Source of the DNA: Oscillatoria salina IIICB1
Lineage (GTDB): Bacteria; Cyanobacteriota; Cyanobacteriia; Cyanobacteriales; SIO1D9
Direction: 5' to 3'
Assembly (NCBI RefSeq): GCF_020144665.1
Contig: NZ_JAAHBQ010000002.1
Span: 1-64,000 of the forward strand
DNA: 64,000 nucleotides
A program made the position numbers and the translations under genes. Under the pieces are notes generated by a model that was not told the DNA's origin, made no database searches, and worked only from the letters and a program-made list of their open reading frames with translations. Positions within the stretch are counted from its first letter, which is position 1; each line of letters starts with the position of its first letter. This document shows positions 28,001 through 32,413 of this stretch, piece after piece.

Positions 28001-30886
28001 ACTAACTGTAAAAACTGCATCAGTGGTTTCGCTATCCGACTCAACCACAGTTACATTATTAATTTCAAGATTAGGAGAATTATTTACTGGTTGTTCAAAA
28101 TCAATTTGAACGATTAAGTCGTTAAAATCGTAATCTCCGTTATAAACTAAATCTTCCCAAGCTTGGGTAAACTGATACTCATTAATAGTTGTTTGATTAT
28201 TATGGTCTGATGAATCAGGATTAGCCGCAGTTAAAGAAAAGTAAACTTTGGGTTCTCCTGATAAAAGATTATCAGGATTTTGGGCGAAAAATTCCGCAGT
28301 CGTACCGTTACCAATTAAATATGTCCCCAAATAACTACCACTATTCAATGCGACTGTAGCTGTAGTTTCGTTATTAGTTAAAGTTAATAAACGTCTCGAT
28401 GATGCTAATGCTGCTGCTGCATAACCGACATCTCCTGGTAATAAATTATCAACCCGTCCGGAGGGGTCGTCAACTAAAAAGAAACCATATTCGTTACTTG
28501 TGGAAGCATCTCTAGCGGTAACGGTGACGGTAGTGTTGATAATTTCACCGTTATTTCCCGGTACCTGAGTTACTGCATCGGGTAAGATAGTTGTTGTTGC
28601 TGTAGGATAAAGTTGGGTAGTAGGAATAACTTCTACAGCTTGAGAATCACTCGACCATTTTAAATCGATTTTCGCCTCGCCCCAGCGATCGTAGTATTCT
28701 AATTTAAGGTCGTATTTTTCCCCAGCGCTTAAGTCAATCGTACCAGTACCACTATTTGCGTTATCTGTCCAGTTATCGATAATTAAATTATCATTCAACC
28801 ACAAACGAACTCCGTCGTCGCTATTGGTGGTAAAGGTATAGGTTTGAGAATATAGTGGTTCGATTTGTCCCGTCCAACGGATACTAAAGGTATCGTTTCC
28901 CATTGAGGTATCTGGAGGACTGTTACCCCAGCTAAAGTCTACAATGGGGTCGGTACGAGTAAATTTGTGGTTGCTAAAGTCAAGGTTATCGAAGTATTCT
29001 GCTGTTAAACCCGTTCCGTTTCCTGGTGGTGGGGGTGGTAGGGTTTCTGGTTCGTATAATTGACTTTGGGGTATGATTTCGCGAAATTGATTGGTACTTT
29101 CCCAGTATAGTTGTGCGTTAGCTGTCCACCAACGGTCATAATATTCGACTTTGATGTCAGCTTTTTCTCCTGCTACAAGATTAATTGTACCTGTTTTGGT
29201 ACGCGTACTGGAACCTTCGTCTCCGTCGTCCCAGTTATCAATTATGAGTTGATTATTTATCCAAACGCGCATTCCATCGTCTGCAGCACTGGTGAAGGTG
29301 TATTCTTCTGTATATAAGGCTTCAATTTGTCCCGTCCAGCGTACACTCCAGGTATCATTTTCTATGTTAGGGTCGGGTGTGTCGGTTGACCAGTCGAAGT
29401 TAATTTGATTATCTGTACGGGTAAGTATTGGGTTAGTTAAGTCTAGATTATCAAAGTATTCTGCTTTTAAACCTGTTCCGTTTCCTGGTGGTGGGGGTGG
29501 GGTAAATGTATATGAAAATGCTGATTCTGGAACGATTTGTTGTGTTTGTGAGATACTTTCCCAATATAATTGTGCATTAGCTGTCCACCAGCGATCGCGA
29601 TATTCGACTTTGATGTCAGCTTTTTCTCCTGCTACAAGATTAATTGTACCTGTTTTGGTACGCGTACTGGAACCTTCATCTCCGTCATCCCAGTTATCAA
29701 TTATGAGTTGATTATTTATCCAGACACGCATTCCATCGTCAGCAGCGCTGGTGAAGGTGTATTCTTCTGTATATAAGGCTTCAATTTGTCCCGTCCAGCG
29801 TACGCTCCAGGTATCATTTTCTATATTAGGGTCGGGTGTGTCGGTTGACCAGTCGAAGTCGATTTGATTATCTGTACGTGTAAATTGATAGTCAGTTAAG
29901 TCTAAGTTATTGAAGTATTCTGCTTTTAAACCGGGGACTGTGGTGGGATTTTGTTCGATGGTTATTTGCTGATTGTTGAGAGTGATTGTAGTAGTGTCGT
30001 CTTCGGTTTTGATGCGGAGTAATTCGCTGTCGCTTAAGGTTTTTTTGGTTACTAAAGATGCAAAGATTTCTCCTTCGTCTCCTGGGGTGTCTTTCGGGTT
30101 GAGATATGCGTCTATATAATGTCCGATTTCTTCGATAATGACAGTAGCTATTGTTTCTGGGTTGCTAGAGTTAAGTGTGAGGAATTGTTGGGATATGTAG
30201 ATGGTGTTTGTTTCAATACTATATGCACCGTTGGCTGGAAAGCTGTTACTATCGATGATGGTAATTGTGTTGATTGCTTGGTTGATGAGGTTATCGATTG
30301 ATTCGGGTATGTTGGGGAAGATTTGTTGTAGTTTAGTGGTAGAGTTTGGTTGATTGGTAAAGTTGGTTAGGTGGGTGAGGGCTGTGGTTATTCCTGTTTG
30401 GAGGGTTTGATTGGGGGTGGTTGGTTTGTTGTCGATTGTGGTGTGGTTTAATTCCGATGTTTTTGAGGTTATTTGGGCGATTCCAGTTAACTCATCAATT
30501 GGGGTGTGGTTTGGTCCCAATGTATTTGATCTTATTGGGGTGATTCCGGTTAACTCATCAATTGGGGTGTGGTTTCCCTGAAAATTCGCTCGTTCTTGTC
30601 CCTGTTGGTGAGGAGTTTCCGGGGTTTCCAGTTGCCATGTTTTCGCTTGATAAATTAGTTTGTTTGTCAGATTTGGCAACAATCCGGTTTCTAAAGTTGG
30701 CAAATTTTCTTGAGAAATAGTTAAAGAATTTTCGCTAATTATTTCTCGTGAGTATGTCGCTGAAAATTGGCGGGAATTTTCCAGTTGCATGAGATTGAGA
30801 GTCTCAGGCAAATTTTCCGGAATTGTTGAGAAGTGGTTTGAAGAAAAAGTAGTTGATTCTTGTTGAAAGAAATCTTCGGTAGACAT
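10025..30886 (-). CDS. Giant modular Rhs/adhesin polymorphic toxin with NucA/NucB-type DNase tip
   Basis: About 6,953 residues from the ATG at 30886, which has AGGA 8 nt upstream; an in-frame GTG lies at 30901. Approximate order, numbered from the GTG: low-complexity N-terminus with repeated NHTPIDELTGI; 180-310 a metallopeptidase-like region with EEIGHYID; 320-775 three PA14 domains; 790-937 DUF4114; 940-1280 three Calx-beta; 1590-1700 Ig-like; 1704-3920 a long alternating array of pre-peptidase-C-like modules; 4065-4390 an SdrD_B-like domain interrupted by a vWA domain (MIDAS D4101-x-S-x-S); 4400-5045 Ig/cadherin-like repeats; 5237-6734 the Rhs plug, YD repeats and core signature ending DPSGL; then a tip with GCDEYPFN (D6881), EQGG, VPVTESPPQGQ and WFGVV, as in NucA/NucB nucleases. 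No classical Sec signal is visible. The SUKH gene follows after 23 bp. Likely a cell-surface or secreted contact-dependent toxin; the export route is unknown. Confidence 0.9.
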   Translation of the reverse strand: MSTEDFFQQESTTFSSNHFSTIPENLPETLNLMQLENSRQFSATYSREIISENSLTISQENLPTLETGLLPNLTNKLIYQAKTWQLETPETPHQQGQERANFQGNHTPIDELTGITPIRSNTLGPNHTPIDELTGIAQITSKTSELNHTTIDNKPTTPNQTLQTGITTALTHLTNFTNQPNSTTKLQQIFPNIPESIDNLINQAINTITIIDSNSFPANGAYSIETNTIYISQQFLTLNSSNPETIATVIIEEIGHYIDAYLNPKDTPGDEGEIFASLVTKKTLSDSELLRIKTEDDTTTITLNNQQITIEQNPTTVPGLKAEYFNNLDLTDYQFTRTDNQIDFDWSTDTPDPNIENDTWSVRWTGQIEALYTEEYTFTSAADDGMRVWINNQLIIDNWDDGDEGSSTRTKTGTINLVAGEKADIKVEYRDRWWTANAQLYWESISQTQQIVPESAFSYTFTPPPPPGNGTGLKAEYFDNLDLTNPILTRTDNQINFDWSTDTPDPNIENDTWSVRWTGQIEALYTEEYTFTSAADDGMRVWINNQLIIDNWDDGDEGSSTRTKTGTINLVAGEKADIKVEYYDRWWTANAQLYWESTNQFREIIPQSQLYEPETLPPPPPGNGTGLTAEYFDNLDFSNHKFTRTDPIVDFSWGNSPPDTSMGNDTFSIRWTGQIEPLYSQTYTFTTNSDDGVRLWLNDNLIIDNWTDNANSGTGTIDLSAGEKYDLKLEYYDRWGEAKIDLKWSSDSQAVEVIPTTQLYPTATTTILPDAVTQVPGNNGEIINTTVTVTARDASTSNEYGFFLVDDPSGRVDNLLPGDVGYAAAALASSRRLLTLTNNETTATVALNSGSYLGTYLIGNGTTAEFFAQNPDNLLSGEPKVYFSLTAANPDSSDHNNQTTINEYQFTQAWEDLVYNGDYDFNDLIVQIDFEQPVNNSPNLEINNVTVVESDSETTDAVFTVSLDSPSNETVTVDFTTVDDTARAGEDYLTTSGTITFNPGETTQNITVSILDDLVAESTESFQINLSNSLNAVIEDNQGLGTIIDDDELPSLSINDISTIEGDGEPNQLQFTVNLSLASNENVTVDFTTIDDTAIAGSDYQAINGTLTFVPGETSKTITVEILGDTEDELDETLTLQLSNSTNAVIEDNLGLGTIIDDDDELPRISVSALSTIEGDGEPNQLQFTVNLSLASNENVTVDFTTIDDTAIAGSDYQAVNGTLTFEPGETTKIIAVEIIGDIEDELDETLTLQLTNPSNAVIEDSFGIGTIIDDDQLINNEIILSEDSNFQTTYQQTLEIPANPSQLSFSFADLNFDTSDLNFINDAFEAALVDSEGNSLVHTIGETKNAFINFTESQAPKLADGVTLDNTTVTVNLSYLEPQTPATLILRLINDDSDTTTSVRITNIELQPSDSTIVPTVTPTIETASDRQIIDFNLLSDVSPSILSEYGQTSFNPQTQILSVELGLNNAGTYWFNSPLLVAVTQISDPSIQVLKADGTTPEGLPYYDFSNLVTEGTLAPSQSTASQLIHFFNPENIQFTYELVVLSQLNVAPIIESKPNKEILGGQPYSYQVIATDANDDELSYSLLVAPLGMTIDPATGLINWQTNLADVANHSLVIEVSDSKGGKTQQNFTLAVLGDTPNRPPNFTSTPVVDAWINQPYNYDADAIDPDQDNLNYSIIKGPDGLTVNSQTGNVEWTPPAVVVLGDTVLGQISLPGEQDEFSFSGSRGQRIYFDPLRFSGSTYDWDFQVFSPSGEQLVNTDLSYYNNKLLTLPENGNYRVVVSTSDDTTGNYGFSVIDIAQVPVAELDSLIEGQLAPGSEDDIYRFTASVGQKLFIDQISNSGSLDWVLYGPDNQVVSSSNYSDMELYLPEDGEYLLSLRGKSSFTSNVEYAFEIITPDEVENEISIGSHLAPVVVTDAIAEKGEEDLYTFTGTPGQRLYFDRYFRNSTNSYSHTASIISPSGEEILGYIFSSSDPEPLTLKEAGTYTVIIDAVSEYTGSYSFSLLDPDLATEIDLDTNISGTIEPGQATHAYQFNGTAGQHLYFDSVGGTSYTNWTLYDSGNNQLTTAYFNRDLEIVLDDSDTYTLLIQGDNSSSAVNYNFTVITPDTVTAPLNLDTTVTGAISEKGEQDVYTFTGTQGQHLFLDTLIDTSNLNATLLDPSGNSVFNTSMYADSYRDPVILPESGTYQLIIDGTREATANYSFRLTDLTAAPILDLETPTSGIIEPGSEIKVYRLNANSGERLYFQGQASSYNPNWLLYSPGNEELINRQLDQDFEYVFSSDGVYYLILRGDGSTSDRFDYTLQVIPSTDTTSSLNPNTLVSAEITTLGEQHNYTFTGNAGQQLYFNAIAGDSNLTAILRNPSGNIVWSGTTADDSIPIILTSDSTYELNIDGKNEATGSYNFKLLTAAAPLSLSSPTSGSISAQETALYQFNGTAGQQLSFENLTAVAGAEWTIYSQVPLLNGTTVIDSDSFDSNLAVVLPSNGSYTLAVRNLSETQLNYEFQVIDTSTAPIGNNGVETLHSGNIAVAGEVDNYTFTADAGTLVYFDGQQGSNIVVKLSAPDGSNVFNGKYASYDDGAFFLAQTGTYTLEVNGTGSNTGNYSFKLVELTNASNLNLNTITNVPLVAKETKAYQFTGTVGQKIHFDGLNESNPSITARLLNANGRQIAYISDLRSNIDLQTLPGNGTYYLILQSNSTSTKTASFQILDDNNATPLILDSEISGDFGTSKRESQLYKFTANAGQRLYFDHSEGDYYYSLYAPDGKKLFDSNFSSDYEIDILPSDGEYTLVVSGYGYSNDNYRLRVVTPDEITTPMTVNNTVTGELLELGEQHIYTFTGNNNQRLFFDSLTGTGGITAQLFSPSGKTVISTNVNSDEEPVMLSETGTYRLVIDGRWDDIGTYSFRLLDWTSTTPISFDTPISGDFGLSQRETHLYRFSGTEGQELFFNQTAGGYWNYYILYGTDGKQVFNQRLSSDKELTLPYTGDYILALQGRGSSNDTYELEIVTPESLTNTLTFGETISSSISEAGETDSYTLAGTPGQILYFDSLFASSYSINAQLFTPSGKQLWNQVVGGDRQPFILPEVGTYTLKIARESTNNDITDSYSFRLLDFSQATPVNFDTSLSGNFGLSQRETHLYTLTGTEGQELFFDRTQGDYYNRYTLYDQFGQIILDQHLDRDKEVILPNDGTYYLALRSFGDSNDNYQLEVVTPSALVTPLNYGETISSEITEPGERDLYNFTGTEGEVLYFDSLKYQGTLRAKLIAQDGKEIWNQYVINDKVPFVLPSSGTYTLEINATENNDETGSYDFRLLNFAEATELTLDSTISGDFSASQRETVLYRFIGNEGDYLYFDSVAGSSNDYYTLYNADRRVFNQRLSHDSELELTVTGEYILALRSDGSELDNYKLKINTPELIATTLTLGEAINSEISESGEKDTYTFVGAVGQKLFFDTIEGNSSLKARLFSPTDLEVIDNHLGGDWQPFTLTEAGTYRLEIDGSNNIIGDYGFVLRDRSFTTPLELNTPTTGTLELGNDVDIYRFEGRIGQVLNFDLDAQQWSNANWVLYQPDNRVLVQPSGNQPDFKATLPSDGLYTLAISGSSNSPVSYDFQVIEETQMPVISDGLNVVESGTISEGNVDEYTFTANAGTKIFYDSQTNTPGHIRTSLIAPDNSYVVNNSYSSSDWLQILEQTGEYKLQVSSTNNTTTDDYQFQLLELPKDLTSTALNPLELNSIVAGEANPSLSANIYSFEGNIGQQILFNQIDGWSELATLYNPNGSKVFSRYLQQKDSEIITLTQEGMYHLLIQGRESQPQDYSFQMLDFGFGLNSNFNVPVSGFLPSGQQGEVYKFMGTEGTRLFFDSIKGTSTNYWKLYGPDNVIVDFERLDLDFEVELPSDGSYTLYIEGGNSASAVDYEFRIINHDDSIDIITPGTGERGSSEEENQAIFPVRVQVEDEHGDLDVQEYNIRVGADPDNAAPAIISTPPSRYGLNQKAYRYQIEAVDPDRDELAYQLLEGPNGAVVSRETGEVIWFPESVQPGDSATFTVAVTDGRGGTDSQSFTVDVEGALGKIQGAVFEDLNNNGYRDTTLVKGDNPDLVFVIDVSGSTGGDFVDWETADIETVAEEPMGILGMEIATAVALSEQLILQGRGDTVKIGVIPFNNGASILDMNPATPEVDLYTTPLADNDNNGIRDLRQVINGLSAEGGTNFTSGLEVAQGWLDSLSGDPNIIFLSDGFGGLNVEIVEELNADNVNITAFGIGSGAEISQLRRIDPDAIQVTDPQEIIDIFSGWDNRYTTEPLIEGVTVYLDLNDNGELDFGEPQQVTQKNNTESLLGSTPFYFNFDNLLPGEYKLRQVIPNGYAETAPSSGVWTDTITTEGETIGHLFGLHQISDPPNAAPVFTSTVPTDSIKIGNTLQYLASAIDVDADIVSYDLTLKPEGMTVDEETGTLLWKPTVEQVGTFNAILRVSDGKGGQDLQYLAVETILPNNAPVFTSVLPENANAKVGRQFKYQAVAIDADGDSLTYSLNNAPSTVTIDAETGLLSWTPTTVVDNLEFEIKATDDRAASTVQKINLTVNPAPLLPPLNLDTVPQTAVKIGSAYTYQLPSGFNYHLTAAPEGMTVSESGLVSWNPTQSEIGLHDVVIEVTDNNGDRVLQSWQVEVSNLGVNRLPVIITTTDPNFANQPPEILSSPRMETRSGKTYLYQLADAVDPDGDSLTFELISGPSGMEITQSGLLNWSPTPDDFGYHNLAVAISDGQWQTVQSWSLFVSNQTTNRPPSITSVPKTVTNIERLYQYQLESFDPDGDLMLWSLDEAPTGMVVNPETGMLTWQPKSAQIGTHPVSVRVTDTEGTYVGQGFELRVTGINTPPQIVSTPITQASPQQNYTYQIIATDPENDTLEFALGLHPAGMHIDAKTGLIEWLPTADQLGEVTVEVLVTDTQGATNRQNYTLVVSEEAAVNNAPVIVSTPVYRLDVASVYSYDVDATDPDGDSLTYQLISAPEGLVLNEETGEVSWSNPTLGNHSVVVGATDGNLGAAQGFILTVSENAAPIFNDTSIPPTAATPGKLYSYDIKATDPNGEQLHYSLDEESRALGMVVDQEGRLRWTPTPADTGSHEVTISVADGTLETVEQTFTLTVVADTIAPVVDLRPLSGYYLSGEDYLAQLGEEVTFSVKATDNINVTGLQLSVDGVAIPLDGNGITSVSFNTIGETTLTALAVDAAGNTGYATLELLVQDFNDVSPPVAILAPQISDNPITAPTDIIGTVTDEGEVEYILEVAPQKGGEFVEIARGDSAVNDGKLGKLDTSLLENGSYILRLTATDSGGNSAIDEVIVDVTGELKLGNFQLSFTDLEIPVAGIPISLTRTYDSLGANRSDNFGYGWRLEFRDTDLQTSARKRTAQEELLGIESAFSSGEKVYLTLPGGERTGFTFKPKGSILNQYLLGFLGSGAASGLMYHPEFVADDGSDLTLRVKNAQNTYLIRKAGSDEYVEVASAVPYNPAATRFGGVYILETGDGVEYEIDADSGDLITVTDTNDNQLSFSEGGIFSDTGVGITFERDNLGRIVGVVDPEGNKIKYEYDLSGDLVGVIDRSGNRTGFEYDEERKHYLTEIIDPLGRSGVRSEYDQEGRLKRIIDVNGEAVELVYDPDNSLQTVRDVFGNETIYEYDERGNVVTEIDAVGLVTQRSYDDDNNLKTETLITDESGVEGWTTRYSYDEDGNKLSETDALGNVTRWTYNKFGDVLTKTNPLGYTTTNTYDSKGNLLTETNAEGETRKRVYDVKGNITSLIDAEGRETKFEYDLFGQVTHQIDTLGNETTYTYNANGIPLSETKTVTTAEGIQTQTTSWTYDTEGNVISETRPSGDIVQYEYDSLGNRIASVEVGVNNNRRTEYEYDNKNQVTKVLYPDGTSESFIYDEAGREIAIIDAAGHTTNFIYDPLGRVIETIYADNTPEDLNDSPRSKTEYDQVGRVVAAIDELGNRTEYKYDAVGRLILVRNAEGNETKYTYNAAGRRLTETDARNYTTEFIYDKVGRLVKTKFADGTFTTTAYNDVNFIASETNQAGQTTYFTYDDLDRLIEVIHPDETPSNLLDNPRTKTEYDELGRTTASLDELGNRTEYEYDLVGRQTLVRDAEGNEITYTYDNAGNLFTETDPNGHTTRFVYDELDRLKETHFHDGTYITTTYNELGQEIATTDQAGKTTQFEYNSLGRLTAVIDAAGQRTEYTYDLAGNHIATKDANNHLTQYEYDELNRRTLTILPMSQHSETTYDEVGNVISFTDFNGDTIEYEYNELNQLTTKEFPNNTSIEYTYTPTGQIKTVTDSLGTTTYDYDVRDRLIEQINPDSQFIRYTYDDAGNRTRVITNSDTVTYTYNQNNRLETVTSSLGTTQYSYDAAGNLIQTEFPNNTAEIRTYDDLNRLNFLKNLALDPDTGEETGIISSYDYTLDNIGNRIAVEEDNGRIVNYDYDDLYRLTQEAITDGGMVRTIDYTYDAVGNRLSRDDSQLGLTTYIYNDNDWLLSEEINGEVTTYTYDNNGNTLSQLKDVNEQTIYTWDYENHLQSAEITTDTGTTVTEYKYNTDGVRIASIVDGVETRYLVDANHQYAQVLEEYTTDGTVEVAYVYGHDLISQVRDDQESFYHVDGLGSTRALSDASGNVSDVYIYDAYGNVISSSGSTVNSYLYTGEQYDSNLEDYYLRARYYDPSIGRFTARDPFEGWLSEPLSLAKYPYVHGNPVNATDPSGLFLLDLKTALSIATQLASRATQLAFRTTATTTLAVYIAHQVNLAISRAKVKTCAVTGDKNCSTGIPIVFYGQTFNGLPLYETTEHIRTAIIFDQRPAVVSAYSKKPSDHGSDGWYKNKGKCREKAQYKEKVRREKGINIVNRQIGCDEYPFNRVEQGGLKNYNAGLVSLRLVPVTESPPQGQLMNDQQLKKAGVVKGDPFKKWFGVVPVLELPQSFWRKANINR
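28580..29940. repeat. Tandem PA14-coding repeats within the giant gene
   Basis: Three PA14-domain coding units follow one another, each about 455-460 bp including a PPPPPGNGTGLKAEYF-type linker. The first two (about 29480-29940 and 29020-29480) are close to identical at the DNA level; the third (about 28580-29020) is diverged. The first pair is a recent internal duplication. PA14 is a carbohydrate-binding beta-barrel common in adhesins. Confidence 0.75.
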
Positions 30887-30901
30887 GAATTTTTCCTGCA
30901 C

Positions 30902-31445
30902 CCTGTCACTTTACCATCTCTTCTTGGGGGGTCGCTGTTAAGGGGGAATTTACGGAAAAAATTTCAAAATTTGATAAAGTTTTATGTTGATTTTTTGACG
31001 ATTTGTTAAATAAGTTACTTGAAAATTTGATGAAGTAAGTCGAGCAACTGTGGTTAATACTGAGTTGAAGCATAATCAAGGAAAATTGATGTAAATTGAA
31101 AGCTTATCCACCGAAAGAGTTTTGAGAATGAGAGTAATAGTTATGGCTTTTCCAATTAAGATTTATTAAAGAGAAACAACGGTAATTTTTCTATCTGTAA
31201 GATTACTTAAGTAGTAGTTAGTTTTACTGATTTAAGAGGGATTTGAGAGTTTGGTCGTTCAGTATTTGTGAGTAGGTTGACTCGACTTCCTTGCTGAAAG
31301 CTAGAAGGGGTGGGTGTTAGGGAAGTTAGGAGCAAGAACTAAATTGCTCCCAATCCGGCGGCGATGAAGATTGTTGACAAATAGTTGACAAATTATCTTT
31401 TCTGTGGTAATGACCAGAAGCTGACAATCTGGATTTATGGCTAAT
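30902..31445. other. Gene-free stretch upstream of the giant gene
   Basis: AT-rich and without convincing ORFs. It should hold the promoter and leader of the giant minus-strand gene; no clear -35/-10 pair could be assigned. On the plus strand a tandem GTTGACAAATA/GTTGACAAATT lies near 31371-31392, two -35-like hexamers 11 bp apart, with only a poor -10 match downstream. Confidence 0.4.
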
Positions 31446-31841
31446 TTGACTACTCCCCTCCCTCCGCGTTGCTAAAGGGAGGGGATTCACAAGTAGTTCT
31501 CTTTCCTCTTGCAGGCACAGTCAAGTTGCCTCTAGACGCTCAATATGTTGACATATAGCCGCATATATTGCGCTTACTTTTTTGAGTTTTATGCTTTCAA
31601 ACATCCATCACTCAGCTAGTTTAGTACGCTCCTCGCTCTGAAGAAAGCTTGCAGTGGTTTAGTCATACTGCCGTTAGAGCCAATCTAACCGTTGTTTCTT
31701 ACTTACCGGGTTTTCGACCTACTAGAGCGAAGAATCACGTAGATTTTCGTTTTACTCGCTATCAACTATTGTACTAACTTTCTAGTTTCTTTTCAATCAA
31801 AGTCGCCGTAGAACAGCGAGGCTTTAAACCCATTTTTTTTG
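31446..31841 (-). mobile_element. 396-bp non-autonomous IS200/IS605-type element, copy 1
   Basis: Read on the minus strand the element is preceded by TTAC (GTAA at 31842-31845 on the plus strand) and ends in TCAA. TTAC and TCAA are the left target and right cleavage sequences known for IS608-type elements. A perfect 9-bp stem (CCCCTCCCT / AGGGAGGGG, loop 12) lies close to the right end. No intact transposase is encoded. A second copy at 48074-48469 has the same length and one visible difference (GCTTGCAG versus GCTGGCAG), so spread was recent and a helper IS should exist elsewhere in the genome. Confidence 0.75.
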
Positions 31842-32183
31842 GTAAGAGTTGCTGTGACGAAGTGCCAGCAAAGGCTAAAAAGTTCCGACTTAATATTGTG
31901 ATTTGGAACCATCGCCAATTTTAGGTGAGTTTGGGGGTCTTTAGTGGAACAGTTGAACTTGATACGTCAAACAAGTTCGGACTCTGGTATAAATCAGAAC
32001 TGTATGATCTTGCCTTAGCGGTTAAGGAAAGCCTTAAGAACAGAAGTGACCAAGGTGGTTAAGATCTCCACCAATTTCATCTAAACTCAATTTTTCTAAA
32101 TATAGAGAAATAATGCGATCGCGTTTTTAACGTTTAATTAGACCCACCTACTTATTGCTTCCCAGGATTTCAAGCTGAGTGCG
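31842..32183. other. Gene-free stretch between mobile element and DUF3854 relic
   Basis: It begins with the GTAA target of the element. Only short broken reading frames are present (for example a plus-strand stretch reading SELYDLALAVKESLKNRSD before a stop). One GCGATCGC octamer occurs near 32116. Nothing recognisable; probably decayed mobile DNA. Confidence 0.35.
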
Positions 32184-32388
32184 TCATTGTGTCCCTTGAG
32201 CAACGATTAAGTCGTCTACGCTGTTCGTTACTCCAGCGAGTTACGTTGACAGGACAGCCTTTGGCTTGAAGAAGTTTTCCGGTGTTTTTGATGGCAGTGT
32301 TAAAATTTGTTACAGTTTTGGCTTTGGTGTCTTGGTCGAAGGCGAAGTAGCCTCTTCCCTGTCTCCAATTCCTGTCGTTATAGTTAGA
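32184..32388 (-). pseudogene. Relic of a DUF3854 (plasmid primase/TOPRIM-like) protein
   Basis: One frame gives NWRQGRGYFAFDQDTKAKTV, then NFNTAIKNTGKLLQAKGCPV and VTRWSNEQ. After a frameshift another frame continues VDDLIVAQGTQ to a TGA at 32184. The FAFDQDTK, TGKLL, GC-V and VDDLIVA-G blocks match the DUF3854 domain found in plasmid and cyanobacterial primase-like proteins. No start codon is present and both ends are truncated. It is a dead fragment of a mobile or plasmid-derived gene. Confidence 0.55.
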
Positions 32389-32413
32389 TTATTAATCTCA
32401 ATCTCCTCGTGTT

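Noticed and set aside
15000..30301. Short frames on either strand within the giant gene
   Set aside because: All lie inside a single uninterrupted reading frame with clear domains.
10025..30886. Idea that the giant ORF is an assembly join of several genes
   Set aside because: Domains, linkers and frame continue without break, and repeat dyads are diverged enough to be placed; collapse or expansion of the most similar repeats remains possible.
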